From JBGTSJ01 sp041940305 (GTDB taxonomy: Bacteria; Planctomycetota; Planctomycetia; Planctomycetales; Planctomycetaceae): a stretch of 64,000 bases of DNA. The position numbers and the translations under genes are program-made. The notes beneath the pieces are model-generated. The model did no database searches, was not told the origin of the DNA, and saw nothing but the letters and a program-made list of their open reading frames with translations. Of this stretch, positions 51,615 to 61,291 are shown piece by piece; positions within the stretch are counted from its first letter, which is position 1; the number at the start of each line of letters is the position of its first letter. The stretch covers positions 124,001 through 188,000 of the forward strand of contig JBGTSJ010000010.1 of the NCBI GenBank assembly GCA_041940305.1. The letters run 5' to 3'.

Positions 51615-53405
51615 TCACTTGCTCGGCAGCCGGATGATGCCGTCCCAGTCTCGCGGCGCCGTGCGGTTGTGTTGGGCGATGCGCAGCGTGAGAAAGTCCT
51701 GCGCGCGATCGGACGGCGGCATCTGGTGCAGGCAGCGGTACGCCTGCTCCCAGCGTCCCTCGACGAAGTGCTCGACGCCCTCTTCGTACAGCCGGATATG
51801 GTCGTCCGTCAGTTCGGCGAACTGGTCGGCTGGGGGCAGCAGTTCCGAGACCATCAGCGGCCGCTCCATCCCGTACGGGAGCACCTTGCCGAGTCGCCGC
51901 GTCCGCGCTTCGCTGTCGCTCATCCGTGCGCGGACGATCTCGGCCAATGATTCATCGAGCAGAATCGGCACGTTGAGCTGCTTGGTCATCCCTTCCAGGC
52001 GGCTGGCCAGATTGACCACCGGCCCGAACACGGTGACCGTCACGCGGTCGCGCGTGCCGATCTTTCCCGCCATCGCGCGGCCCCGGGCGATGCCGATTCC
52101 TGCGGTGAAGTTCGCCAGCGGATGCCCCGCCTGCTGAGACGTCTCGGCGAACGCGGACCGGATCGCCAGCGCCGCCCGGCAGGCGTTCAGCGGCGCTTCT
52201 TCTGAGGCAAACGGCCAGCCCCAGAAGCCGAGTGATGCGTCTCCCAGGAAATCCCCCGTCACGCCGCCGAATCGCAGAATCTGCGTCGTCATGATCTCCA
52301 GTGCCGCACTGACGCGTTCCAGCAACCCCCGCAGGTCGTCGGCCGATTCTTCCGCCTTCTGGCTGAAACCGCGCAGGTCGCAGAACAGGACCGTCACGTC
52401 GCACTCGCGCGGCGCGAGCAGCTGTACGTCCAGCTCGCCCCCCTGCGATGCTTCCTCGAGCGTAGAGAGGATCGGCGGCGACAGAAACTGCCGCAGGATC
52501 GACAGGTTCCCTTCCAGCGACTGCAGCCGCTGCGCCGACGCGACGACGTCCGCGACCATCTCGGTGAACTTCACGTCCGCCTGCAGATGCGGCACCGTCA
52601 ACTCGGTGGGACTCGAACCGCTGAGCGGCCCCCGCGGCAATCGTCCCGCGATGTACAGCCCGCGCGGCGTCCCCCCCGCCTCGATCGGCGTGCAGAACGC
52701 CCAGTCGGAGTCGTTCTGCACGGTGTACTCCGAACCGCGAACATTGGTCCCTTCCCACACATGCAGCACGCTGTGCCGTTTTCCGAGCGCTTCCGCCACC
52801 AGCCGGCTGCTGGGACGAAACGCCCCCTGCGCTTCGCGCCGTCGTTCCCAGTACGGCATGCTGACACGACGCTTCTCGTCCAGCGTGACGACCGCGACGG
52901 CCTCCGAGTGCGGGATGCCGGCCAGCAGAATGGCCGCCAGCCGCGCTGAGAGTTCCTTGTCGCTCACCGCTCCGGCGATCACTTCCGGCAGACGGCTGAG
53001 CACCTCCAGCCGCCGGTCGGCGTCCCGGTACCGGACCTGCTGCAGCTGCTTGCGTGTGAAGGTGACTTCCTCCACGACGTCGTTCGATGCCGACGATGCA
53101 TCGGCCTCCACAAGCAGGAACCGCGTCCCGCCGATGACAAAGTGCTCGCCCGGCTGCAGTGTGCACTTCGTCACGGGCTCGCCGCGCACGAACGTCGGAT
53201 TGGCTGCGCCCGACTCCTGCTCCAGATCGACGGTCTTGCCATTGCAGCGCAGCGACACATGCCGGCGCGACGCGGACTTCTCCCAGGGCACCGACAGATC
53301 GATTCCCGCGTCCCGCCCCAGCCGATAGGTCCCGCCGCTCGCCAGCAGCTTTCGCCACCGCTGCGCCGCCTCGCCTCCCTGGGCCACCAGATAAAGCAAG
53401 TCCAC
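51615..53405 (-). CDS. FHA-GAF-class III nucleotide cyclase
   Basis: The 596-residue protein has an FHA domain (about 15-95, TYRLGRDAGID and SRRHVSL), a GAF-like middle (about 140-290) and a class III cyclase domain (about 325-510). The metal-binding Asp sits in VLFCDLRGFS near residue 340 and the second in GDFLGDASLGFWG near residue 385. The transition-state Asn and Arg are in VVNLASRLEG near 465. The position that specifies adenine (Lys in DKFIGD of usual cyclases) is Asp here (GDFLGD), and the partner Asp is Thr (VTVTVFG), so substrate preference may differ. A kinase gene lies 89 bases upstream on the same strand. Confidence 0.9.
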   Translation of the reverse strand: MDLLYLVAQGGEAAQRWRKLLASGGTYRLGRDAGIDLSVPWEKSASRRHVSLRCNGKTVDLEQESGAANPTFVRGEPVTKCTLQPGEHFVIGGTRFLLVEADASSASNDVVEEVTFTRKQLQQVRYRDADRRLEVLSRLPEVIAGAVSDKELSARLAAILLAGIPHSEAVAVVTLDEKRRVSMPYWERRREAQGAFRPSSRLVAEALGKRHSVLHVWEGTNVRGSEYTVQNDSDWAFCTPIEAGGTPRGLYIAGRLPRGPLSGSSPTELTVPHLQADVKFTEMVADVVASAQRLQSLEGNLSILRQFLSPPILSTLEEASQGGELDVQLLAPRECDVTVLFCDLRGFSQKAEESADDLRGLLERVSAALEIMTTQILRFGGVTGDFLGDASLGFWGWPFASEEAPLNACRAALAIRSAFAETSQQAGHPLANFTAGIGIARGRAMAGKIGTRDRVTVTVFGPVVNLASRLEGMTKQLNVPILLDESLAEIVRARMSDSEARTRRLGKVLPYGMERPLMVSELLPPADQFAELTDDHIRLYEEGVEHFVEGRWEQAYRCLHQMPPSDRAQDFLTLRIAQHNRTAPRDWDGIIRLPSK

Positions 53406-53494
53406 TCACCTTTACGTTGACGCTGGTAGAAAACCCTTCAGGCGGTTCCATCGGACACACGTCAGACCGGATGAAGCCGGTCACTACGAGCACG

Positions 53495-55729
53495 TCACGA
53501 CATTGACGCCCGATATAGAAAATACCAGACGATCGCCAGCAGCACACCGAACACCAGCGCCGCTACCAGTCCGTACGTCTCGAACACGCGTTGCACCTCC
53601 TGCACCGGCGCTTCGGCGTTTTCGCGCCGTTCCTGGACGATCGCGATCCACGTGGTCTCCGGCACCGGCGCGAACGCCGCCAGCCACGTGCCGCCGAACT
53701 CCGCCTCGTGCCGGCTGAAGGGATCGATATAACGCCCCTCGCGATGGTCCCGCCCGCCGGCGACCAGCGTCTCCAGATGCAGGGTCTCCCGATCGCTCAA
53801 CTTCAGTTTCGACATGAACGCGTCGAGCCGCGCGTTCTTCGCCTCGTCGTCCCCGTCCGAGCCAATGGCCTCCTGCAGGTTCTCGCGAGTCATCCAGGGA
53901 TGATCGAGCAGCGTCGTCTCCGTTCCGCGATCGGTCCGCTTGAACGCCGCCAGAGCGAGAAACCGGTCGTTGGGGTCGGCGATCGAGTGGGGATCACGGA
54001 TCGTGTGCTCCCACTGCCGCAGCAGTTCCGAAATGTGAATCGTGCGCGCCATCACGCCGATCACCCGGCCGGGGTCCTCATTCTTGCGCCCGGACTCCAC
54101 CCATTCCCAATGGGCCTCGTCCCAGATCGGCACGGCGAGCGCCACCATGTACTGATCCGTCGCTTCGCTGCGAAACGCGTTGGAGACTCCCGACGTTTGC
54201 CGGATCGTCACCTCGTCGACGGCGACCCTCTTGCTGAGGTCCTCCTGCCCTCCCCAGAAGTACGCCCGCCAATGGTACGGCAGGCCCACCGACTTCCGCC
54301 CCTCTCCAGCCGCATCGCGCGAAGGGGCTCGAAACACCTGGCGACCAGCCGCATCCTGGATGAACCAGCTCTGATCGGGAGTCCGGTCCTCGCGCACGAG
54401 CCGCGCGTCGCTGGAATCTTTTTCCAGAGTCATTTGCCGGTACTTCGCTGCCAGATCTGCATCTGCGTGGCGGCCGTCGTGCAGTGCAAACAGCTCCGCC
54501 ACGGAGATTCCCGGATACGTCTCGCTAACGCGCGCAATCTCCCGCGTTTCGGGGCGCGCGGCCAGTTCCTCCAACTGCTCGCGGCGATCGACGAGATCGC
54601 GATGAATGCTGTCCGCCAGGATCAGGGCGGAGACCGCGTCTCCCACCAGGGCCCGCTCGACGAGGTTCTGTTCGGCCGCCTCGACAATGGCGGGCGCAGC
54701 CGTCCGCCCCAGCCAGAACAGGGCGATCACGAACAGCAGCGGGCCGGCCAGCCCGAGCATCAGCAGCGTCCGGCGGGAGCGCGCCTTGTCGCGCCGCTCC
54801 AGCAGGTCCAGGACGACCTGGGCATTGGCGATCCGCCGCTCCGGATTCGGCTCGAGGCAGCCGTCCACAATGGCGATCAGCCGCTTGTCGATGCCCGGGG
54901 TCTTTCGGTGTCCGTCGGGGCGGGGCGACTGCGCGATCACCGCCCGATACACCTCCAGCCGATCTTCCAGCGCCCCCGCCGCGCGGATCTTCGCTTCATT
55001 GGCCTCGGTGCGATGCGGCGGCGCTCCGGTCAGCATCTGGTACAGCAGGGCGCCGAGGGCGTACACGTCCCAGCGGGCATCCGGAACGGCGTCGAGGTCG
55101 GCCTGCTCGGGCGCCATGTAGAACAGAGTTCCCAGCGCGGGCGACTGCTCGGTCGTCATTCGGGACTGGCCGAAGTCCGCCAGCCGCGGCTCGTCGCCCC
55201 CGTCCAGCAGGACATTCGCCGGCTTCAGGTCGCAATGCAGAATGCCGCTGCCGTGAGCGTGCACCAGCGCCCGTGCCACGGCCCGCGCGATTCGCACCGC
55301 CGTCTCGACAGGCAGCGATCCCTTCTGCAGCCGGGTGGCCAGCGAACCATGCTCGAGGTACTCCATCACGAAGTACGGCGGATCATGGTCCCACCCGACG
55401 TCGAGCAGGCCGACAATGTTGCGTGACGTGTAGAGGACCGCCAGCTTCTCGACCTCGCGCGTCAGCAGCGACCAGTCGAGCCCGCGGCGATGCGTGTAGA
55501 ACTTGATCGCGACCTGCTTGCCGGTGCGCAGTTCCCGCGCCAGCCACACGGTGCCGAACGACCCCTCTCCCAGGCTCGCCAGCATTTCATAGCCGGCGAC
55601 GGACGGGGGCGTTTCGATGGGCTGCAGGCTCAGCGAGCGCGAAGCGGCCCGCTGCTCGTCCGTCTGCCGCAGCGTGTCATCGGTCGCCGCGCGCGCTGCG
55701 ACATCCGAGTCGACGATCTCACCTGGCAT
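53495..55729 (-). CDS. Ser/Thr protein kinase with periplasmic sensor domain
   Basis: The 744-residue product has a kinase domain (about 45-310) with the P-loop GEGSFGTVW, VAIK with the ATP Lys near residue 74, the catalytic loop HCDLKPANVLL near residue 165, ADFGQS and APEQAD. The usual Arg of HRD is Cys, so it is of the non-RD type. A membrane helix follows (about 322-342). A large extracytoplasmic domain (about 350-720) has the layout of a Cache-type sensor, then there is a last helix (about 722-740). Its direct neighbour is a FHA-GAF cyclase, so the kinase probably phosphorylates a partner read by that FHA domain. This is inference. Confidence 0.92.
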   Translation of the reverse strand: MPGEIVDSDVAARAATDDTLRQTDEQRAASRSLSLQPIETPPSVAGYEMLASLGEGSFGTVWLARELRTGKQVAIKFYTHRRGLDWSLLTREVEKLAVLYTSRNIVGLLDVGWDHDPPYFVMEYLEHGSLATRLQKGSLPVETAVRIARAVARALVHAHGSGILHCDLKPANVLLDGGDEPRLADFGQSRMTTEQSPALGTLFYMAPEQADLDAVPDARWDVYALGALLYQMLTGAPPHRTEANEAKIRAAGALEDRLEVYRAVIAQSPRPDGHRKTPGIDKRLIAIVDGCLEPNPERRIANAQVVLDLLERRDKARSRRTLLMLGLAGPLLFVIALFWLGRTAAPAIVEAAEQNLVERALVGDAVSALILADSIHRDLVDRREQLEELAARPETREIARVSETYPGISVAELFALHDGRHADADLAAKYRQMTLEKDSSDARLVREDRTPDQSWFIQDAAGRQVFRAPSRDAAGEGRKSVGLPYHWRAYFWGGQEDLSKRVAVDEVTIRQTSGVSNAFRSEATDQYMVALAVPIWDEAHWEWVESGRKNEDPGRVIGVMARTIHISELLRQWEHTIRDPHSIADPNDRFLALAAFKRTDRGTETTLLDHPWMTRENLQEAIGSDGDDEAKNARLDAFMSKLKLSDRETLHLETLVAGGRDHREGRYIDPFSRHEAEFGGTWLAAFAPVPETTWIAIVQERRENAEAPVQEVQRVFETYGLVAALVFGVLLAIVWYFLYRASMS

Positions 55730-55881
55730 GACGGAAACCGCGTGACGGCCCGCAGAGGTCGCTGGGACAGGACGGCGCTCACGGCTCGCGGCGAGCCGGC
55801 CGCGCCGTCAACTCCTGACCTCGCTCAGTAGCGCAGTCTCCCGGCCGGTTGTCAACCACTCGGCCGCACCCGCCCGGGCCG

Positions 55882-56106
55882 CTACCCCGCAGTGATCGTG
55901 AACTCGTGGCTGTCCGAAAGGTTCTTCGGCACGGGAGCAGCGCGGCGGCAGGTCGTCCGGCCGGAAACCTCCTGCCGGTCAATCCGCACGTGCCGCGGTG
56001 CTTCGATCGCCAGCTTCACGCGGCCTCCGCTGACTTCCGAGACCGTCACCACGATCTCGTCTCCGATCAGCACCGAGTCCTGAACTTTTCTCGTAAGAAC
56101 CAGCAT
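55882..56106 (-). CDS. csrA: Carbon storage regulator CsrA
   Basis: CsrA binds GGA motifs in mRNA leaders to control translation or stability. The 74-residue product, MLVLTRKVQDSVLIGDEIVV then TVSEVSGGRVKLAIEAPRHV, has the L4 and R44-type RNA-binding residues, with a short tail. A good Shine-Dalgarno (GGGAGGT) precedes the ATG at 56106. The leader, up to a good promoter at 56397-56425, is about 285 nt and contains a perfect 10-bp hairpin (56154-56177) and several GGA words, which suggests leader-based control. It is transcribed away from the M28 peptidase gene. Confidence 0.94.
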   Translation of the reverse strand: MLVLTRKVQDSVLIGDEIVVTVSEVSGGRVKLAIEAPRHVRIDRQEVSGRTTCRRAAPVPKNLSDSHEFTITAG

Positions 56107-56153
56107 ACCGACCTCCCTTTCGATCAGCCCGCCCTGATGATGAGCCGCGCCCG

Positions 56154-56177
56154 GCGGACTTCGACCCCGAAGTCCGC
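56154..56177 (-). promoter_or_regulatory. Perfect 10-bp hairpin in the csrA leader
   Basis: GCGGACTTCG and CGAAGTCCGC are exact complements around a four-base loop, about 48 bases before the csrA ATG. The loop reads GGGT in the RNA sense. It lies between the likely promoter and the start codon and may form the leader's key structure. Confidence 0.6.
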
Positions 56178-56396
56178 GTTGTCCGCTCTCCGGCGGCTGC
56201 AACGCGACTGTTGTATGTCGTTCGTAGGGTCCGTTCGCGGATTCCGCTCTCCGGACCGTTGCGGCTGCGAGGCGGAGACGCCTCTGAGATTTCAGCAGCC
56301 GTAGACGGTGAACTCCGTCCGTCGTCAGTGCCGGCTGCGTCCGAATCGAAAATGCCCCGCTCGATTCGCGCGCAACCTCGTCGCTTGTCGGGCGAA

Positions 56397-56425
56397 TCTA
56401 TAGACGTTTGTCCGAAACGCGTCAA
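56397..56425 (-). promoter_or_regulatory. Sigma70-type promoter for csrA
   Basis: On the minus strand TTGACG (56420-56425) and TATAGA (56397-56402) are separated by 17 bases, near the consensus. Transcription would start near 56390 and give a leader of about 285 nt. It is the clearest -35/-10 pair that I see in the window. Confidence 0.6.
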
Positions 56426-56585
56426 TACCGGTTTTTCAGGGTTTTGACAGACGCTCTCGGGCTGTTTCCGCTTCCCCTGACGGCTTCGCAGGTCGGGAGA
56501 CCGTGTACCTCACTGCCTCCCGGTTCTACAATTCTTCCGGTCGTCTGAGGTCAGACGATTCTTCGTTCCTCGATCGAGACCGGGC

Positions 56586-58589
56586 ATGCGTTCTCTGAAT
56601 CTCACTCAATGGCTCTCCCTGTTCGTCGCGCTGCTCTTTCTCTGTCTTCCGCACCGGCTCCCCGCTGGGGACGCTGCGGCCGTCGTTGACCGATTGCGGG
56701 AGTGCGTCAAGACTCTCGCCGCCGATGAATTCGAGGGGCGCGGCGTCGGCACCGAGGGGCTCGATAAAGCCGCGGAGTACGTCCGCCAAGCCTTCGCCGA
56801 CGCCGGTCTCGATGTCACGGTCGCCGGCGGCGATCCGTACCAGGAGTTCGAGATCACCACCGGCGCGAAGCTGACCGAACCCAACGCCCTGTCGCTGATC
56901 GGCGCGGACGGGCAGGCGATCGAATTGACCTACGACACCGATTTCCGCACCTGCTCCTTCGGCCAGGCGGGCGCATTCGATGCGGGCATCGTCTTCTGCG
57001 GCTATGGCATCGAGTCCGACGAGCCCGCCTACAACGACTTCTCCGGCGTGGAGGTCGAGGGCAAGGTCGTGCTCATCATGCGCCGCACGCCGCAGCAGTC
57101 CAACGAGAATGGACTGTTCGCCGTGGCACATGGCAACTCGCGGCACGCTTCACTCTCGGTGAAAGTCAGCCATGCGTTTCAGCACGGCGCGGCGGCCGTG
57201 CTGATCGTCAACGATCCCTATTCCGGCCGCAATGAGCGTAAGCAGCTGGAAGCGCATCTGGCCGAAGCCGAGCGGGCGATTGTCAGTCTGTCTGAGGCTC
57301 TGATCGACGCGGCGGAAGGTGATCGCGCTAAGGCTCAGGAGGAACTCGCGGCCGCCGTGCGCCATCTGCGGGAAGTGCGCCGACAGCTGGAACGGCATTC
57401 GACGGACCCATTGATGCCCTTCGGTTATGGAGGCACCCGCACCGGGCGCTCGCTTCCCATCCTGCACATCACTCAGGCGGCCGCCGACCAGCTGCTGCAG
57501 GCATCGCTCGGAAAGTCGCTGGCCGATCTGGAAGCCGAGATCGACGCGACAGGCGCCCCGGCCAGCACGCCGTTGGAAGGCTGGACCGCCCGTGGCGAAG
57601 CGGCGCTGGAACCGGTCCGCGTCGCCGTCAAGAACGTCATCGGCGTTCTCGAGGGGGAAGGGCCGCACGCGGATGAAACCATCGTCATCGGCGCGCACTA
57701 TGACCACGTCGGCCTCGGCGGGGACGGTTCGCTGGCTCCCGGCGCGAACGAAGTGCACAACGGCGCCGACGACAACGCCTCGGGCACGGCCGCGCTGATC
57801 GAACTCGCCCGGCGACTGGCTGCGCATCCCGAGCCCCCTCCCCGGCGCATTGTCTTCCTGGCCTTTACCGGCGAGGAGCGGGGACTGCTGGGCTCGGCCC
57901 ACTATGTGAAGGAGCCCATCTATCCGCTGGAGTCGACCGTTGCCATGATCAACATGGACATGGTCGGCCGCCTGCAGGACAACCGCCTCACAGTCTTCGG
58001 TACCGGCACGTCCCCCGCCTGGAATGACTGGCTCGACCAGTTCGCGGCCGAGGAAACGCTCGAACTCGCCAAGAAGCCCGAAGGCTTCGGGCCGAGCGAC
58101 CATGCGTCGTTCTACCCGCACTCCATTCCCGTGCTGCATCTGTTCACCGGCACCCACAGCGACTACCACCGTCCGTCCGACGATTGGGACAAGCTGAACT
58201 ATGAGGGCATGGTGCAGATCGTGGAACTTGTGGAGCACCTGGTCGATGCCGTCGCTGATGCTCCGGAACGTCCGCTGTACGTCGAAGTGCAGGGGCGTGC
58301 CTCGATCGACCGCGACGGCGCCCGCCCGTATTTTGGCAGCATTCCGGATTTCGGCAGCGACGCCGCCGGCTATGCCATCCAGGGGGTCGCCCCCGGCAGC
58401 CCGGCTGATAAGGGGGGTCTCAAGTCCGGCGACGTGATCGTCAAGCTCGGCGGCAACCAGATCGGCGGCCTCGATGACTTCGACCTCGCGCTCCGTAAAT
58501 ACACCGCTGGGCAGGAAGTTGAAGTCGTCGTCCTCCGCGGCAGCGATGAAGTGACCCTGAAAGTCACTCTCGCCCTGCCGCGCTCGTGA
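56586..58589 (+). CDS. Secreted M28-family zinc peptidase with PA and PDZ domains
   Basis: The 667-residue product has a signal peptide (LSLFVALLFLCLPHRLPAG). A PA-type domain is at about 100-220 (VFCGYGIESDEPAYNDFSG and MRRTPQQSN). A M28 aminopeptidase core follows (about 340-560) with the zinc ligands in GAHYDHVGLGG, NGADDNASGTAA, AFTGEERGLLGSAHY and NMDMVGR, and the last His in HSDYHRPSDD. A C-terminal PDZ domain (about 585-667) contains VAPGSPADKGGLKSGDVIVKL. It should cleave amino acids from exported peptides. It overlaps the convergent membrane-protein gene by 26 bases. Confidence 0.93.
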   Translation: MRSLNLTQWLSLFVALLFLCLPHRLPAGDAAAVVDRLRECVKTLAADEFEGRGVGTEGLDKAAEYVRQAFADAGLDVTVAGGDPYQEFEITTGAKLTEPNALSLIGADGQAIELTYDTDFRTCSFGQAGAFDAGIVFCGYGIESDEPAYNDFSGVEVEGKVVLIMRRTPQQSNENGLFAVAHGNSRHASLSVKVSHAFQHGAAAVLIVNDPYSGRNERKQLEAHLAEAERAIVSLSEALIDAAEGDRAKAQEELAAAVRHLREVRRQLERHSTDPLMPFGYGGTRTGRSLPILHITQAAADQLLQASLGKSLADLEAEIDATGAPASTPLEGWTARGEAALEPVRVAVKNVIGVLEGEGPHADETIVIGAHYDHVGLGGDGSLAPGANEVHNGADDNASGTAALIELARRLAAHPEPPPRRIVFLAFTGEERGLLGSAHYVKEPIYPLESTVAMINMDMVGRLQDNRLTVFGTGTSPAWNDWLDQFAAEETLELAKKPEGFGPSDHASFYPHSIPVLHLFTGTHSDYHRPSDDWDKLNYEGMVQIVELVEHLVDAVADAPERPLYVEVQGRASIDRDGARPYFGSIPDFGSDAAGYAIQGVAPGSPADKGGLKSGDVIVKLGGNQIGGLDDFDLALRKYTAGQEVEVVVLRGSDEVTLKVTLALPRS

Positions 58590-59805
58590 AACTCTCCGGC
58601 GACTCCCCTGCCCCGGCAGGCTCCGGGGACGCCCCCTTGTCGCTGCGCTGCCAAATCAGCGAATGGGCCGCCATGATGGCCAGCGGCACGGCGGCCGGAA
58701 TGAAATTCCGCGCCTCCAGCAGCGTGCTGAGAAACAGGTTCGACAGCCACAGGCAGGGCGCCAGGTATAACGCCATGCGTCGCAGCGTCAGTGGCTGCGT
58801 CCTCCAGCGCAGAGCAGCCAGCAGCGCCAGCATGCCGATCGTGTTCCATGTCTGCCGCGTCCAGAAGGGAACCGCCTGCAGATTGGCGATGAAGTTGTCC
58901 GGCTCCAGGTTGCTGATGTTCTGATAGGCCACCTCGTCCACGACCAGCGACCGGATCGCGATTGCGACTCCCAGTCCTGCGGCGAACGTCAGCAGCCACG
59001 GCGTCCAGCGGCGCGGAGATGACAACTCGATCAGGCAGGCGTACCCCGGCATCACCAGCACGCTCTCTTTGGCGACAACTCCGATCACGACCGTTGCAAA
59101 GAACAGCCAGGGCCGGCGCGGTTCCAGGCATAACGCCGCCAGCACGAAAGACAGGTGAGACATCGGGTCCGTGAGTTGCCCCGCGTAGTACCGGATGCTC
59201 GGAGGATACGCGAGCGCGAACAGACACAGCGCGACCAGCGACGTCGAAGAATCAACCGACCGCCGCGCCAGCCGATACACGCTGAGCAGCAACAAAAACT
59301 GGAACGTCAGCCGGTAGATGAGCGCTGCGGCCAGATAATGCCGCGTCAGCAACTCGATCCAGGCCACGATGCAGTCCGGCAGAAACCGGTACGAGTGCGG
59401 CAGGCTGTCCCTCTCAAGGTGCAGAATTCCGGCATGCAGCTGCTGCTGCCAGTCCACGTTGTCGACGAAGGGCGGCCCTGAAAAATTGGCCAGATCGACG
59501 GTCGTGTAATGCAAATCCACGCACCACGCGCTCAGCACCGCAAGGCAGGCGAGTGCGGCGATTTTCTCGCTCCGGCCATAGGGGAGCAGGCGCATCCACG
59601 CGACAGCCATCGTCCCCGCAGGGATCAGCAGCGCCGCACAGCAGCCCCACAAATTCGGGCTCGACGCCGGATCAGCGATCAGAAACGCTTCGGGCCATAC
59701 CAGCGGGACGAGCACCACGACCGTCGCCGCCAGCAGCAGGATGCACCAGCGGAGATCGCGATTCGAAGAAGGGACCAAATCGGCGGCGCCGTCACTCTGT
59801 GGCAT
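58564..59805 (-). CDS. Polytopic membrane protein of unknown function
   Basis: The product (413 residues from the ATG at 59805) has about nine to eleven hydrophobic segments. An extracytoplasmic loop follows the first helices (FSGPPFVDNVDWQQQLHAGI), and HSYRFLPDCIVAWIELLTRH suggests a membrane glycosyltransferase-type or lipid-carrier fold. No catalytic motif can be named with confidence. The last residues carry Ala/Gly/Glu-rich sequence. The stop lies 26 bases inside the convergent M28 peptidase gene. The frame is open up to 60000 but the upstream part overlaps repeats. Confidence 0.7.
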   Translation of the reverse strand: MPQSDGAADLVPSSNRDLRWCILLLAATVVVLVPLVWPEAFLIADPASSPNLWGCCAALLIPAGTMAVAWMRLLPYGRSEKIAALACLAVLSAWCVDLHYTTVDLANFSGPPFVDNVDWQQQLHAGILHLERDSLPHSYRFLPDCIVAWIELLTRHYLAAALIYRLTFQFLLLLSVYRLARRSVDSSTSLVALCLFALAYPPSIRYYAGQLTDPMSHLSFVLAALCLEPRRPWLFFATVVIGVVAKESVLVMPGYACLIELSSPRRWTPWLLTFAAGLGVAIAIRSLVVDEVAYQNISNLEPDNFIANLQAVPFWTRQTWNTIGMLALLAALRWRTQPLTLRRMALYLAPCLWLSNLFLSTLLEARNFIPAAVPLAIMAAHSLIWQRSDKGASPEPAGAGESPESFTSAAGRE

Positions 59806-59845
59806 CAGTGATTGAAGGCAATAGGGGTGCAGTAACTCGCGTGTG

Positions 59846-59906
59846 TCCGCGAAGCGGACATCCCAAAGTCGCAGGCACACTCCGTGTGCCGTCCGCTGGA
59901 TTCGCC
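59846..59906 (+). repeat. Dispersed palindromic repeat A, diverged copy 4 with a second hairpin
   Basis: GTGTCCGC-GAA-GCGGACAT (59842-59860) is a perfect short hairpin. It is directly followed by AAAGTCGCAGGCACACTCC then GTGTGCCGTCCGCTGGAT, a diverged repeat A in which GGCACAC pairs with GTGTGCC. The base changes keep the stem paired, which argues for a selected or recently transposed structure. The remaining spacer to 60110 shows no gene. Confidence 0.65.
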
Positions 59907-60110
59907 ACAGCGCTAAGCTCTCTTCGGGGCCACATTGCGCGAATTGCAGGAACTCACTCCTGCACTCCGGCCACTGCGTCCGGCGCCTTGGAGAAGACAC
60001 GCCCGATGTGCAGAATATACAGGTGAGCGTGCGGGGACCGAAACCGTCCCGCGATCGCTGACGGCAGCGGACTGCGAGGCCGGAAATCCAGCACTCTCAA
60101 CACGATCGAC

Positions 60111-61082
60111 ATGCCGCCCCCCTTTCGAGTGCTCCTGACGGATCTTCCCTGGGGTAATTCCGACATCGAGCGAGAGCTGCTCTCGCAAGTCTCCGCGGAG
60201 GTGATCGAGGCCCACGCCGACGACGAATCGACGCTGTCCAAGCTCGCAGCCGACGTGGACGCCATCGCAACCTGCTGGGCGAATGTGACCGCAGAGGTGA
60301 TCGCCGCCGCTCCCCGCTGTCGCATCGTCGCCCGCATGGGAATCGGCCTGGACAATATCGACGTCCCCGCCGCGACGGCACGCGGCATTGTGGTGACGAA
60401 CGTCCCCGACTATTGCGTCACCGAAGTCGCCGACCACACGCTCGGACTGTATCTGGCGCTCGCCCGCACCATCGCATACTTCCATCGGCGGACCAAAGAG
60501 GGCGAATACGACCTTCAGGCCGGCCCTCCGATGCATCGACTCAGTAGCCGCACGATCGGCCTGTTTGGCCTGGGACGCATCGGGCAAGCCGTCGCCTCGC
60601 GGGCGAAGGCGTTCGGATTGAACGTTATCGCCCACACGCGCTCGGGCACGGACCACGGCAGCGGGTGCCGCATGGTGGACTTCCCCACCCTTCTCGCAGA
60701 GAGCGACTGCATTTCGCTGCATGCCCCGCTGACCGACGAGACCCGTCACGCGTTCTCCGCCCGTCAGTTCGCCGCCATGAAACAGGACGCGTTCCTGATC
60801 AACACGAGCCGCGGCGGACTGATCGATCACGACGCCCTCTGGCAGGCGCTGCAGGACGGGCGAATCGCCGGAGCCGGCCTCGACGTCTTTGAACCCGAAC
60901 CACCCGATTTGAGCCTCCCCCTGTTTGCGGATGAACGCGTGATCGTCACTCCGCACGCAGCCTTCGTCTCGGAGGAGGCGCTGGTCGACCTGCGCACCAG
61001 GGTCGCCGGACAGATCGCAGACGTGCTGCAGGGGCGTCATCCCCCCAATACGGTGAACCCCATCAAGCCGGACAGCCGTTGA
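60111..61082 (+). CDS. D-isomer-specific 2-hydroxyacid dehydrogenase
   Basis: The 323-residue enzyme has a Rossmann NAD-binding site GLFGLGRIGQAVASRA near residue 149 and the family's catalytic set: Arg in NTSRGGLIDHD near residue 235, Glu in LDVFEPEPPD near 263 and His in VTPHAAFVS near 286. The wording YCVTEVADHTLGLYL near residue 102 is close to CtBP-like and phosphoglycerate dehydrogenase-like members. It lacks a C-terminal ACT domain, so it is not a full serine pathway SerA. The substrate is not defined. It is a single gene. Confidence 0.93.
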   Translation: MPPPFRVLLTDLPWGNSDIERELLSQVSAEVIEAHADDESTLSKLAADVDAIATCWANVTAEVIAAAPRCRIVARMGIGLDNIDVPAATARGIVVTNVPDYCVTEVADHTLGLYLALARTIAYFHRRTKEGEYDLQAGPPMHRLSSRTIGLFGLGRIGQAVASRAKAFGLNVIAHTRSGTDHGSGCRMVDFPTLLAESDCISLHAPLTDETRHAFSARQFAAMKQDAFLINTSRGGLIDHDALWQALQDGRIAGAGLDVFEPEPPDLSLPLFADERVIVTPHAAFVSEEALVDLRTRVAGQIADVLQGRHPPNTVNPIKPDSR

Positions 61083-61291
61083 AGCCCTCTCAACCCTTAC
61101 CCCGCCGTGGTGAATTCAGCAGCTTGAAACGGAAAACCCGCAAGACAAATCCAGCTGCCCCCTCCAACCCGGCCCCCCTCTCTCTCCAATCGCAAGCTAA
61201 GCTGTTAAGGGCGGCTGTCCAGAAAACCGCCGTTCCCTCCAGTTGCCGGTCTCGACCGGTTCCCGATGAGCACCTCAGTTTGGGAAGAGAC

